A stretch of 22,418 nt of DNA from an uncultured Trueperaceae bacterium (GCA_937907415.1 CALCHY010000358.1:1-22418), one strand, 5' to 3'. Shown: positions 7,197 to 16,076, counted from the first letter of the stretch. Notes: generated by a model from the sequence alone, not told the origin. Numbers and translations are program-made.

Positions 7197-7697
7197 ATGC
7201 ACGCCATCCGCCACGACCGCCTCACGCAGATACTCGTTGGCGCCAGCCTTGCGTTGGTAGTGGCGGTGCTGTTTCCTGGCGCCTGGTCGCGGCCAGCCGT
7301 GGCGACCGTCGTCCAACCGCGCATCCGCGTATCGATCGAGGGGCTGGTGGTCACCCCAGGGGCGCACGAACTAGAGTTCGGCGCGCGCGTTTCGGACCTA
7401 GTCGCCCTGGCAGGCGGGTTCCTCCCTGGCGCAGCCCGCACGCTGGTGGCGCTCGCCGCACCCCTTACTGACGGGCAGGTCGTGCAAGTGCCGGCGCTGA
7501 CGAGCGTTGCGCATGTGCCGCGCGTCTCGCTCAACAGTGCAACGCGCGCCCAGCTCGAAGAACTGCCGGGCGTAGGGCCGGCCACGGCTCAGCGCATCGT
7601 GGAACATAGGCCGTACTCGCGGATCGACGACCTGCTGCGCGTTCCCGGCATCGGTCCCAAGAAGCTCGAGCAGCTACGGCCGCTGGTGGCGCCATGA
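7197..7697 (+). CDS. comEA: ComEA, competence DNA receptor
   Basis: A 166-residue membrane-anchored DNA-binding protein that captures double-stranded DNA outside the cytoplasmic membrane and passes it to ComEC during transformation. It has an N-terminal membrane helix (about 10-30), a SLBB-type domain (about 42-98; VSIEGLVVTPGAHEL, LVALAGG), and a C-terminal helix-hairpin-helix pair (about 108-166) with LPGVGPATAQRI and VPGIGPKKLEQL, the DNA-contacting turns. The domain order is exactly that of ComEA. The stop overlaps the comEC ATG by 4 bases. The ATG at 7197 is set by the promoter spacing. Confidence 0.95.
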   Translation: MHAIRHDRLTQILVGASLALVVAVLFPGAWSRPAVATVVQPRIRVSIEGLVVTPGAHELEFGARVSDLVALAGGFLPGAARTLVALAAPLTDGQVVQVPALTSVAHVPRVSLNSATRAQLEELPGVGPATAQRIVEHRPYSRIDDLLRVPGIGPKKLEQLRPLVAP

Positions 7698-10099
7698 CGG
7701 CGCCAGATGAGCCTGGAACAGCGCCCGTCTTCGTGCCTTGGCCGCTAGTGCCCGCCATCGGCGCCTGCCTTGGCGTTGTAATCGCCGCTCAACTAAAGGC
7801 GGCGCTCGTGCCCGCGTTCGCCATTGGACTCTGCGCCCTCGGCATCGGGCTGTGGTGGCGTGCCAGTTGGCGCTGGCCACACGCCTTCACCGGCATCCGC
7901 CCTGCGGCGCTGATGGTGTTCCTTCCCGTCGTCCTGCTGACTGCTAGCGCCGGTGCATTGCGGTGGCAGGCGTGGCAGACGGGCGTAAGCGAGCGGGCGC
8001 GCGCCCAACTAACCGCCGATTGGGTAGGCGAGGAGCGCGAATGGGTAGGAAGGTCCGACGGCGAGGTGCTTCACGCGACCGCCCCGTTCGAGGGCCGGTT
8101 GGCGATCGTCATGCCGGGAGGGGCGCGACCACCCACCGGGCAGTTGCGGCTCGTTGGCACGGCAGAAGCCGCGCCTGGCGCGCGTAACCCAGGCGGTTTC
8201 GATTACGCGGCCCACCTCGCTCGCCGCGGCGTTGCCGGCCAGCTGTTCGTCCGCGAGGTGAACGTCGTTCGCGCGCGCGTCGGCGTCACCGAACGGTTGG
8301 CTAGCGGGATTCGTGCCGGCCTTCCGCCAGACAGCGCCGCGCTCATGCTCGCCATGAGCATCGGGCGCCGTGACGACCTCGGCGACCTGCGCGACACCTT
8401 CGGGGCCGCGGGCATGGCGCATTTGTTGGCGCTCTCCGGCCTGCACGTCGGCGTGCTGCTCGTCTTCTTCGGCAAAGCCCTTGGCCGCTTGCCGCGCGCC
8501 AGGTTGCCACTGATCGCGCTTGGCACCGCGGCGTTCGTTGCGCTTGTCGGTCCGTCACCGAGTGTGGTGAGGGCCGCCACCATGGCGCTCTCCGCGTTGG
8601 CGTCCACCGCGCTCGGAGCGGGTAGGGCAGGTCCAACGGCAACGCTGAGCCTAGCCTTGCTCATTGGGGTGCTTACTGCTCCGCAGATGGTCTTCGACCT
8701 AGGTTTCCAGCTCTCCTACCTCGCTGTCGCTGGCATGCTCCTTTACCTGCCGCCCTGGACCGAACGCATAGCTACCCACGTCGGCCCAGCCCCAATCGGG
8801 CTCGACCGCTGGCGGCGGTTGGTGCGTGTTGCAGGCTCTGCCGCCGTTACCGGCGCCCTAGTCAGCGTCGCCGCTCAACTCCCTACCCTGTCCCTGGTCG
8901 CTGGCACCTTCCTCTCAGTCCCACTGGCTTCGCCGTTGGTCAACGTGCTCGCCGTGCCGATCGCGGGGCTGCTCGTCCCGCTTGGCTTTCTGGCTGGCCT
9001 CGTAGGCCTAGTGGCCGAGCCGCTAGCGCGCATGGTCAACCTCGCCGTCATGCCATTGGCTGGCGCCCTCGTGTGGCTGGCCGAGGTTGGCGCGCGCTTA
9101 CCGCGCCTCGCCTGGGGGGAGGTGACCGCCGTCGGGCACGTGGCCTGGGCGCTGTTCGCCGTGGCACTGGCCGCCTGGTCGCGGCGGCGGTTGCGGTTCG
9201 CCCAGGTCCTTGCGCTAGGCCTCGTCGTCGGGGGCACGACCTACGCGCTGCCAGCAAGGTACTCGCAGCCAGACATCTGGTTCCTCGACGTGGGCCAGGG
9301 AGACGCCGTCCTCCTGCGTGTCGGTCCCGGCGCCACCGTGCTGGTCGACGGTGGCGGGTCGCCCTTCTCCGACTACGACGTCGGCGCACGAGTCGTAGTA
9401 CCGGCACTGCGGGCGCTCGGCGTCACTCATCTCAGCGCAGTCATCAACACCCACGCCGACGCCGATCACGCAGAGGGCCTCATCGCCGTACTCGAGACGT
9501 TCTCGGTCGGCTTGTTCATCACTGGGCCGCCCCAACCAGGCAACGCTCTTGACGAGCAGTTGCGGGCGCTCGCCGCGGCCCGTGGGGTCCCCACCCACGA
9601 GGCCCGGCGCGGAGAGCGTCTCGAGGTAGGCGACGCCTTGCTCGAGTTCGTCAACCCTCCAGCGCAGACGAGCCAGCTCGGGAGCAACGACGGGTCTGTT
9701 GCGTTCGTTCTGCGCTACGCCGGGGAAGCGCGCGCCCTCTTCCTTGGCGACCTCGGCGTAGCCGTCGAGCCAGACCTCCCGGTGCCGCCACTCGACGTCC
9801 TCATGGTTGGCCATCACGGCTCTCGCGGCAGTACCAGCCCTGAGCTCGTACGGGCAGTCGGGCCACGACTAGCCGTCATCTCGGTCGGTCGCAACACCTA
9901 CGGGCACCCGGTCCCCGAAGTCGTAGAGCGCCTCACCGAGCACGGAGCTCAGGTCCTCACGACCCGTGAGCACGGCGCGATCAGGGTAGTGCTTGGAACT
10001 CCAACGTCTTGGAAGGCAATCGCGAGCGGCGAGCGCGGCGCCGCCGTAGCTGCGCCTTCCCGCGGCAGCGCCGGGACAGTACTTCAGCCCAACAGATGA
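7694..10099 (+). CDS. comEC: ComEC/Rec2, competence DNA channel
   Basis: An 801-residue polytopic membrane protein that carries single-stranded DNA into the cytosol. Starting at ATG 7694 (overlapping the comEA stop), it shows N-terminal helices; a DUF4131/OB-like external domain ending in the family motif NPGGFDYAAHLARRGVAGQLFV; and the Competence transmembrane core with GMAHLLALSGLHVGVLL and LGFQLSYLAVAGML. The C-terminal metallo-beta-lactamase-like domain begins with FLDVGQGDA near residue 530 and carries THADADHAEG (about 586-595), GDLG and VGHHGSRGS. Those motifs are intact, so the nuclease-like domain should bind metal. The length is typical. Together with comEA it indicates that the organism is, or recently was, naturally transformable. 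Confidence 0.96.
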   Translation: MTAPDEPGTAPVFVPWPLVPAIGACLGVVIAAQLKAALVPAFAIGLCALGIGLWWRASWRWPHAFTGIRPAALMVFLPVVLLTASAGALRWQAWQTGVSERARAQLTADWVGEEREWVGRSDGEVLHATAPFEGRLAIVMPGGARPPTGQLRLVGTAEAAPGARNPGGFDYAAHLARRGVAGQLFVREVNVVRARVGVTERLASGIRAGLPPDSAALMLAMSIGRRDDLGDLRDTFGAAGMAHLLALSGLHVGVLLVFFGKALGRLPRARLPLIALGTAAFVALVGPSPSVVRAATMALSALASTALGAGRAGPTATLSLALLIGVLTAPQMVFDLGFQLSYLAVAGMLLYLPPWTERIATHVGPAPIGLDRWRRLVRVAGSAAVTGALVSVAAQLPTLSLVAGTFLSVPLASPLVNVLAVPIAGLLVPLGFLAGLVGLVAEPLARMVNLAVMPLAGALVWLAEVGARLPRLAWGEVTAVGHVAWALFAVALAAWSRRRLRFAQVLALGLVVGGTTYALPARYSQPDIWFLDVGQGDAVLLRVGPGATVLVDGGGSPFSDYDVGARVVVPALRALGVTHLSAVINTHADADHAEGLIAVLETFSVGLFITGPPQPGNALDEQLRALAAARGVPTHEARRGERLEVGDALLEFVNPPAQTSQLGSNDGSVAFVLRYAGEARALFLGDLGVAVEPDLPVPPLDVLMVGHHGSRGSTSPELVRAVGPRLAVISVGRNTYGHPVPEVVERLTEHGAQVLTTREHGAIRVVLGTPTSWKAIASGERGAAVAAPSRGSAGTVLQPNR

Positions 10100-10160
10100 G
10101 CGTTGCGGAAGGCTGTACAAGATGACCATTCAGGCGGTACTCACACCGTGCCAGGCGTGA

Positions 10161-10166
10161 TAGATT
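10161..10166 (+). promoter_or_regulatory. Extended -10 TGATAGATT of the kinase-holA-meaB unit
   Basis: TAGATT is preceded by TGA, giving an extended -10 (TGnTANNNT). It ends 7 bases before the ATG at 10174, a leaderless layout and one of the best promoters in the window. Confidence 0.65.
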
Positions 10167-10173
10167 GCTCACA

Positions 10174-10932
10174 ATGCTCCTTACGGTGCGTGTGTTATCC
10201 GAGCAAGGTCCCGTGAGAGTGGAACTTGCTCGTTGGGGAGACCGCCTAGTGGTGGTCAAGCGCCTGCGCTCCTCGCATCCTGTCGCCAGTCAGCGGCTGG
10301 AACGCGAGGCAGCCGTCGTGGGCCGGTTGCGGCACGACAACATCGTGCCACTTCTCGGTCTCGCGGAAGGCTCATCGCTCATCTACGCATACTGCCCGGG
10401 CGTCTCGCTCGAATCGGCATTGGACCGCGGCCCGTTGCGGCCGCGCAGGGCCATGAAGATCGCGCACGACGTGCTAGACGCCCTCGCTTACGCTCACGCC
10501 CAAGGGGTCATCCACCACGACGTCAAGCCAGCCAACATCCTCGTAAAAGGCGAGCGCGCGCTCCTCACCGATTTCGGGTTCGCGAAAGACTTGGGCCTCA
10601 CGGCCATCACCGCGCCAGACATGCTCCTTGGCACGCCGAGCTTCATGGCGCCTGAGCAGTTCAAGGGCGTGCGCACCGATCACCGCTCCGACCTCTACGC
10701 TACCGGCGCCGTCATCTACCACATGCTCACCGGTGCTCCCCCATATGGGTCCCAAGTCGTCAGATGGCTAGCAGGAGACGACCGCGTGCCACTCGAGCCC
10801 CTCCCGGAAGCAGCGAGCGCCTACTCTGAAGTCTTGCTGCGGGCGCTGGCGCGCGACCCGGATGACCGCTTCGCTAGCGCAGACGAGTTCCGCCAAGCGC
10901 TGGGAGCGGTCAGCTTGGTAGCCGTAGCCTGA
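10174..10932 (+). CDS. Small atypical serine/threonine protein kinase
   Basis: A 252-residue protein that is nearly all kinase domain, with no transmembrane segment, PASTA or other sensor domain. Visible motifs are VVVKRL with the ATP-binding lysine K29; the helix-C glutamate E45 in RLEREAAVV; the catalytic loop HHDVKPANIL (D116, K118, N121); DFG (133-135); GTPSFMAPEQ (APE at 159-161); and DLYATGAVIYHMLTG. Two features are unusual. The glycine-rich loop is degenerate (SEQGPVRVELA in place of GxGxxG). The HRD arginine is histidine, a non-RD kinase, which usually means activity is not controlled by activation-loop phosphorylation. The ATG at 10174 is set by the -10 spacing; the TTG at 10165 overlaps the -10. 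It starts a unit that continues into holA 13 bases downstream. Substrates are unknown. Confidence 0.88.
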   Translation: MLLTVRVLSEQGPVRVELARWGDRLVVVKRLRSSHPVASQRLEREAAVVGRLRHDNIVPLLGLAEGSSLIYAYCPGVSLESALDRGPLRPRRAMKIAHDVLDALAYAHAQGVIHHDVKPANILVKGERALLTDFGFAKDLGLTAITAPDMLLGTPSFMAPEQFKGVRTDHRSDLYATGAVIYHMLTGAPPYGSQVVRWLAGDDRVPLEPLPEAASAYSEVLLRALARDPDDRFASADEFRQALGAVSLVAVA

Positions 10933-10945
10933 AGCAGCAGCCAGC

Positions 10946-11905
10946 ATGATCATCTCTTACACAGGAGACAGCTTCCTCTCACGCCGCGCCGCACGCGCCG
11001 CACTCGGCAAACTCGGGTTCGGTCCCGGCGCCGTCACGGAGTTGGGCGAGGGCATGTCCGCGCAGAGCGTCAGCGAGCTGGCCTCTCAAGGCGGCCTATT
11101 CGGCCAGACCGCGCTGCTGCTTGATTTCGAGGCGGCCTTCCACGGCGTGGCAGGCGTCAAGCCCCGCAACGAGGTCATGAAGGTACTGGAGGAGGCTGGC
11201 GGGAACGCCACCATCGTCGTACTCGACCCCGACGCCACACCTGCGCGGCAGAAGGCGCTACAGCAACTCGGCAAGCACCACCACCAGGCGCTTCCACGCA
11301 GGGAGCGCCTAGGCGACTGGGTCGCCGCGGAACTGAAGGACGCAAGCGTCGATTTCGAGCGCGAAGTGCCGAGTTACCTAGCCGAACTCTTCGGCGAGGA
11401 CGCTGCCGGCATAGTCTCGGAGATCCAGAAACTAGCCTCGCTTGACGAACGCATCGGCTTGGAGCGCGCCAAGGCCGTCGTCAACCGCGCGGCAACCCAC
11501 AACGCGTTCGACATCATCGAACGGATAGCGGCAGGCGACATTACGGGTGCCGTGACCGTAACGCGCAGGCTCATCGACAGCGGTGAAGCCGTGCCGCGCG
11601 TCTTCGGGGCGCTGACGTGGCAGTTCATGCTGGTTGCCAAGGCCGCCGGCCTGCGGCGACGAGAAGGCGGAAAGCGCATCAGCGGTGGGCAAGCCGCCAG
11701 CATCCTCGGCGCGGCGCCGTACGCGGCGGACAAAGCGCTGACCCTCGCCGCCAGGCTCGATGAGGCGTCCGTCAAGGGTGCGCTGCGCGAACTACTCGCG
11801 GCCGACGTCGCCGCCAAAACAGGCCGCGACCAAGACCTTGCCCTAGAAGCGGCCGTCATCGGGCTAGCGCGGCGCTGGAGCAGCGCGGCGCGCGGCGCGG
11901 GTTAG
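10946..11905 (+). CDS. holA: DNA polymerase III delta subunit (clamp-loader wrench)
   Basis: A 319-residue AAA+-related protein that opens the sliding clamp as part of the clamp loader. The N-terminal segment IISYTGDSFLSRRAAR matches the HolA start, followed by LASQGGLFGQTALLLDFE and the TIVVLDPDA strand. The central lid has VPSYLAELFGEDAAGIVSEIQKLA, and the family-diagnostic NAFDIIERIAAGD follows, then the all-alpha collar domain (about 190-319). There is no intact Walker A motif, as expected for delta. The ribosome binding site is weak and the gene lies 13 bases after the kinase stop, so it is probably co-transcribed with it. A gene after comEC is a common position for holA; here the kinase has come between them. 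Confidence 0.93.
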   Translation: MIISYTGDSFLSRRAARAALGKLGFGPGAVTELGEGMSAQSVSELASQGGLFGQTALLLDFEAAFHGVAGVKPRNEVMKVLEEAGGNATIVVLDPDATPARQKALQQLGKHHHQALPRRERLGDWVAAELKDASVDFEREVPSYLAELFGEDAAGIVSEIQKLASLDERIGLERAKAVVNRAATHNAFDIIERIAAGDITGAVTVTRRLIDSGEAVPRVFGALTWQFMLVAKAAGLRRREGGKRISGGQAASILGAAPYAADKALTLAARLDEASVKGALRELLAADVAAKTGRDQDLALEAAVIGLARRWSSAARGAG

Positions 11906-11911
11906 CCTCGG

Positions 11912-12832
11912 ATGGTGGAGTCGCTCAGGGAACGGCTGTTAGCGGGTAACGAACGGGCCATCGCCCGCGGCATGACCCTCATCGAGGCTGGCGCGCCAGA
12001 GGGGCAGGAACTCCTCCGCAGCGTGCGTGAGCGGACTGGGCGCGGCGCCGTGATCGGCATCACTGGCTCGCCAGGCGCCGGCAAGAGCACCCTTACCGAC
12101 GCCCTCATCGCTGGCGTTCGGGCAACTGGTCGCCGCGTTGGCGTGGTAGCCATCGATCCGACCTCACCGTTCAGCGGCGGCGCCATCCTCGGTGACCGCA
12201 TCCGCATGACGCGCTGGCACGACGACCCAGGGGTGTTCATCCGCTCGATGGCCACCCGTGGCCACCTCGGAGGGTTGGCGGCCGCCACACTCCAAGTCGT
12301 CGCACTGTTAGACGCTGCGGGCTGCGACACGATCTTCGTCGAGACGGTCGGGGTAGGGCAGTCGGAGGTCGACGTCGTGCAAGCGGCGGACACGACAGTC
12401 GTCGTGCTAACGCCCGGCCAGGGTGACGGCGTGCAGGCGTTCAAGGCAGGCATCATGGAGATAGCGGACATCTTCTGCATCAACAAGTACGACCACCCTG
12501 GCGCCGACCGCTTGCGGCGTGAGATCCGCGCCGCGATGGAACTAGGCGAGCACCCAGAGGGTTGGGCGGCGCCCATCGTCGGCACGGTCGCGTCCCGCGA
12601 AGAAGGCGTCGACGAGTTGCTGCAGCGCCTAGACGAACACCGCGCTTACCTAGAGGAGAGCGGGGCGATCGTCGCCGCGCGCAGGCGCCGCGTGCGCGCG
12701 GAGGTGAGCGCCATCCTCGGCGAGCGCTTGAGGCGCAAGCTCAGCGCCCACGAAGATGAGGCGATAGCTGCGGTCCTCTCGGGACGCATGAGCCCTGGCG
12801 CGGTCGTGGACGAACTCCTAGCCGGGGGCTGA
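11912..12832 (+). CDS. meaB: MeaB, G-protein chaperone of methylmalonyl-CoA mutase
   Basis: A 306-residue SIMIBI-class GTPase (also called ArgK) that gates cofactor loading into B12-dependent methylmalonyl-CoA mutase and protects it from inactivation. Motifs seen are the P-loop GSPGAGKS (52-59), DPTSPFSGGAILGDR (82-96), the mutase-interacting GHLGGLAAAT region, ETVGVGQSEVD (144-154) and the guanine-specificity NKYD (191-194). It follows holA by 6 bases and is likely co-transcribed. The mutase genes are not in the window. The acyl-CoA dehydrogenase and AcuI-like genes nearby fit a propionyl-CoA-handling lifestyle, but that link is only suggestive. Confidence 0.94.
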   Translation: MVESLRERLLAGNERAIARGMTLIEAGAPEGQELLRSVRERTGRGAVIGITGSPGAGKSTLTDALIAGVRATGRRVGVVAIDPTSPFSGGAILGDRIRMTRWHDDPGVFIRSMATRGHLGGLAAATLQVVALLDAAGCDTIFVETVGVGQSEVDVVQAADTTVVVLTPGQGDGVQAFKAGIMEIADIFCINKYDHPGADRLRREIRAAMELGEHPEGWAAPIVGTVASREEGVDELLQRLDEHRAYLEESGAIVAARRRRVRAEVSAILGERLRRKLSAHEDEAIAAVLSGRMSPGAVVDELLAGG

Positions 12833-12836
12833 CTGA

Positions 12837-13397
<561 letters not shown>

Positions 13398-13450
13398 GCG
13401 CAGCGCAAGGCGGCGCAAGCTGCGGCACGCGGCGCTATGAGGCGCGCCCA

Positions 13451-13456
13451 TATACT
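13451..13456 (+). promoter_or_regulatory. -10 box TATACT of hslO
   Basis: TATACT is a near-consensus -10 and implies a leader of about 65 bases before the hslO ATG at 13527, with a hairpin at 13481-13505. Confidence 0.5.
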
Positions 13457-13480
13457 CGGGGGCGTACCGCAGGACGTGAG

Positions 13481-13505
13481 CGCTAGGCGCTGGCGCCCGC
13501 TAGCG
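13481..13505 (+). promoter_or_regulatory. Hairpin in the hslO leader
   Basis: CGCTAG (13481-13486) pairs with CTAGCG (13500-13505), and the inner GCGC (13487-13490) can pair with GCGC (13493-13496), leaving CCG bulged on the 3' side. It ends 7 bases before the Shine-Dalgarno GAGAGG (13513-13518), which stays exposed. A structural or regulatory role is possible but unproven. Confidence 0.35.
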
Positions 13506-13526
13506 GTTCGACGAGAGGAACCACAG

Positions 13527-14519
13527 ATGTCTCACCTGATCCGCGGCCTTGGAGCCAGCGGCGGCATCCGCGTGGTGGCGGCAGACACCACCGAGTTGGT
13601 GCGCCACGCCACCGAGAAGCACGCCACCAGCCCAACGGCAGGCGCGGCCCTCGGCCGCACCCTCACTGGGGCCCTACTGCTTTCGCACGTACTCCTGAAG
13701 CACCATCGTGACCGCGTGACCCTCAAGCTGCGCGGCGACGGGCCCCTCGGCGGCGTCATCGCAGACGCCGGCCTCGACGGTACCGTGCGCGGCTACGTCA
13801 GCAACCCTCACGCCGACCTGCCACTGCGCCCAGACGGCAAGCTCGACGTCGGTGGCGGCGTTGGGCACGTTGGCGAGATCAGCGTCATCCGCGCTCACGC
13901 GCCGTACGGCGAACCATACGGCAGCTCGAGCGACCTCGTCAGCGGCGAGATCGCGGAGGACATCGCCACCTACCTCGCGCGTTCTGAGCAGATCGCTTCC
14001 GCGCTACTGCTCGGCGTCCACTTCGACGCGAAGGGGCGCGTAACTAGCTCTGGTGGCGTCATTCTGCAGGCGCTGCCTGGGGCGGACGAGGCGGCGTTGC
14101 CGCTGCTCGAGGCGAACATCAAGGCGCTCGGTCAGCTGACGAGCGCCATGCACCGCGCGCCCCTCACGGACATCGTGCGTAACGAACTCATGTGGGGGAT
14201 GGACTTCGAGATCCTCACCGACCCGCCGTTGCAGCTGCGCTTCGCCTGCCGCTGTAGTGAAGAGAAGGCGCTCGAAGCGCTCGCCTACTTCACGCCCGCC
14301 GAACGGGCGGCCATGATCGCAGAAGACGGCGGAGCCGAGATCGTGTGCCACTGGTGCGGTGACAAGCGCTGGCTCGGACCGGAGGCCATCCTCGGCATCA
14401 GCAGCAACGAGGTACGCTGCCCGGACTGCGCAACGCTATGGTTCCGTGACGGTCAGACGCGCATGGTGCGCGAGCAGGAACTATGCGCTTGCGGTCGCAA
14501 GGTCGAACTGCCTAACTGA
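13527..14519 (+). CDS. hslO: Hsp33 redox-regulated chaperone with C-terminal cysteine-rich extension
   Basis: A 330-residue cytosolic holdase that is activated by oxidation and heat. The N-terminal Hsp33 fold includes SHLIRGLGASGGIRV, SPTAGAALGRTLTGALLLSH and LRGDGPLGG. The canonical zinc-switch cysteines are CRC (C241, C243) and CHWC (C274, C277). Family members usually end soon after the second pair at about 290 residues. This protein goes on with CPDC (C298, C301) and CAC (C320, C322), a second possible zinc site. The ATG at 13527 is supported by the upstream GAGAGG and by the start of family homology; the frame is open from 13437 but that stretch contains the promoter. It is followed 27 bases later by a transporter gene, so the two are probably co-transcribed. 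Confidence 0.93.
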   Translation: MSHLIRGLGASGGIRVVAADTTELVRHATEKHATSPTAGAALGRTLTGALLLSHVLLKHHRDRVTLKLRGDGPLGGVIADAGLDGTVRGYVSNPHADLPLRPDGKLDVGGGVGHVGEISVIRAHAPYGEPYGSSSDLVSGEIAEDIATYLARSEQIASALLLGVHFDAKGRVTSSGGVILQALPGADEAALPLLEANIKALGQLTSAMHRAPLTDIVRNELMWGMDFEILTDPPLQLRFACRCSEEKALEALAYFTPAERAAMIAEDGGAEIVCHWCGDKRWLGPEAILGISSNEVRCPDCATLWFRDGQTRMVREQELCACGRKVELPN

Positions 14520-14546
14520 CTTACGGAGTGATTAGGAGACGTTCGG

Positions 14547-15530
14547 ATGCGAGCAGGTTTGGTTGTCCTACTGCTGTTCCAGATGATCTTGTGGGGCAGC
14601 GCCTACCCCATGATCAAGCTGGGGTTGACGGGCTTCACTGCCCCTCACTTGACGCTGCTACGCCACCTGGTGGCATCGGCAGCGTTTCTGCCATTGCTCC
14701 TCGTGTTCAAGGGGCGGCTCCGTCCTCGCCGCGCGGACGTGCCGTACTTCTTCCTAGTCGGGCTCCTCGGTTACACCGTCTATCACCTCGCTCTCAACTT
14801 CGGCGAGTTGCACGTCAGTGCGGGTGCCGCCAGCCTCGTGATCGCGACGGCGCCTGCCATGACGGCGCTGCTCGCCGTTTTCATGATGGGGGAGAGGCTC
14901 GCCCCGCTCGGCTGGGTTGGCTCGCTGCTCTCGTTCCTCGGCGTCGTGCTCATCGTGCTCGGCGACTCCGGCACTGGGCTAACCTTCAACGCTTGGGCGT
15001 GGCTCATCGTCCTCGCTGCCGCGGCCGCGTCGTTCTACACGGTGCTTCAGAAGCCACTGTTCGCTAAGTACAAGCCGATCGAGGTCGCCGCGTTCGCCAC
15101 CTGGGCAGGCACGTTGCCGCTCCTCGTGTTCCTACCCGGTTTGGCCAGCTCGGTGGCGTCGGCCCCATGGGCGGCGCTTGGTGCCACGCTCTACATCGGC
15201 GTGTTCCCCTCGGCCATCGCATACACCATCTATGCGTTCGCGCTCTCGCAAGCCAGGGTCACCGTCGTGACTGCCTTCCTCTACCTCGTACCGGTGTTCG
15301 GCCTGGCGTCCTCGTGGCTGCTTCTCGGCGAGGTGCCCGCGCTGATCACGGTCGTCGGTGGCGCGATCGCCATCGGCGGCATCGTCATGGTCAACCTTGG
15401 CAAGGGCGCTGCCGCTCGGTCAGTGGCGCGCGGCGACCTTCTCGCCAAGCCTGCGCTCCTCGCCGGCGAGCAGGCGGCGGATGTTGTCGCGGTGCCGGTA
15501 GATGGCCAACGCGGCGAGGGCGGCGGCTAG
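14547..15530 (+). CDS. EamA/DMT-family transporter
   Basis: A 327-residue integral membrane protein with ten predicted helices arranged as two EamA repeats. The first repeat begins LLFQMILWGSAYPMIKLGL and includes SLVIATAPAMTALLAVFMMGERL; the second repeat includes PSAIAYTIYAFALSQARVTVVTAFLYLVPVFG and ends in LLLGEVP plus a final helix. The family exports or imports amino acids, nucleotides or drugs; the substrate cannot be told. TAGGAG (14533-14538) lies 8 bases before the ATG. The last ~40 residues, after the final helix, are non-membranous and are encoded antisense to the 3' end of plsY: the two genes overlap by 111 bases tail to tail. Likely co-transcribed with hslO. Confidence 0.88.
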   Translation: MRAGLVVLLLFQMILWGSAYPMIKLGLTGFTAPHLTLLRHLVASAAFLPLLLVFKGRLRPRRADVPYFFLVGLLGYTVYHLALNFGELHVSAGAASLVIATAPAMTALLAVFMMGERLAPLGWVGSLLSFLGVVLIVLGDSGTGLTFNAWAWLIVLAAAAASFYTVLQKPLFAKYKPIEVAAFATWAGTLPLLVFLPGLASSVASAPWAALGATLYIGVFPSAIAYTIYAFALSQARVTVVTAFLYLVPVFGLASSWLLLGEVPALITVVGGAIAIGGIVMVNLGKGAAARSVARGDLLAKPALLAGEQAADVVAVPVDGQRGEGGG

Positions 15531-16034
15531 CAGCATCTCAGGCCACGCCCACGTGGCCGAAACGATGATGAAGAGCGGCAGGGCCACCATGCCGACCAAC
15601 GACCCGAGCGAAACGTAACGGCTCACGAGGATCGTGAAGACGCCGAGCACGATGCACATCAGTGCGACCAGCGGGTCGATGACGAGGAACACCCCGATGC
15701 TGGTGGCGATCCCCTTACCGCCACGCAGGCGCAGCAGGATGTTGAAGCTGTTGCCTAGCACTACGGCGAGGCCAGCCAACGCGACGCCCCACGGCCCTAT
15801 CCCGAGGAGGGAGGGGATGAGGGTGGCGATGGCGCCTTTGAGTGGGTCGAGGATGACCACGATGACTGCCGGCACGACACCGAGTGCGCGCAGCACGTTA
15901 GTCGCGCCGATGTTGCCAGAACCGACTTGCTGGATGTTCACGCCGCGCAGCCTGGCGACGAGGAGGCCAGATGGGATGGTGCCGAGGAAGTAGGCGATCA
16001 GGGTGGTTACCGCCCCCAGTATTACGTCGAGCAC
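15420..16034 (-). CDS. plsY: Acyl-phosphate glycerol-3-phosphate acyltransferase
   Basis: A 204-residue integral membrane enzyme that transfers an acyl group from acyl-phosphate to glycerol-3-phosphate, the first step of phospholipid synthesis. The three PlsY motifs are clear: GSGNIGATNVLR (38-49), LDPLKGAIA (62-70) and the glycine-rich LRGGKGIATSIGV, with five or more hydrophobic helices. The start is the GTG at 16034, six bases after TGGAGG (16041-16046 on the plus strand). A frame extension to 16271 is rejected because it runs through the promoter and is not family-like. Its 3' end overlaps the transporter gene by 111 bases. Confidence 0.94.
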   Translation of the reverse strand: MLDVILGAVTTLIAYFLGTIPSGLLVARLRGVNIQQVGSGNIGATNVLRALGVVPAVIVVILDPLKGAIATLIPSLLGIGPWGVALAGLAVVLGNSFNILLRLRGGKGIATSIGVFLVIDPLVALMCIVLGVFTILVSRYVSLGSLVGMVALPLFIIVSATWAWPEMLLAAALAALAIYRHRDNIRRLLAGEERRLGEKVAARH

Positions 16035-16076
16035 GTGACGCCTCCAGGTGCCGGCACTGAGTGGCGGCCGTGTTCG

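Noticed and set aside
9215..9817. 200-codon minus-strand open frame
   Set aside because: Shadow of the ComEC C-terminal domain.
11902..12585. 227-codon minus-strand open frame
   Set aside because: Antisense shadow of meaB, which has an intact P-loop and G motifs on the plus strand.
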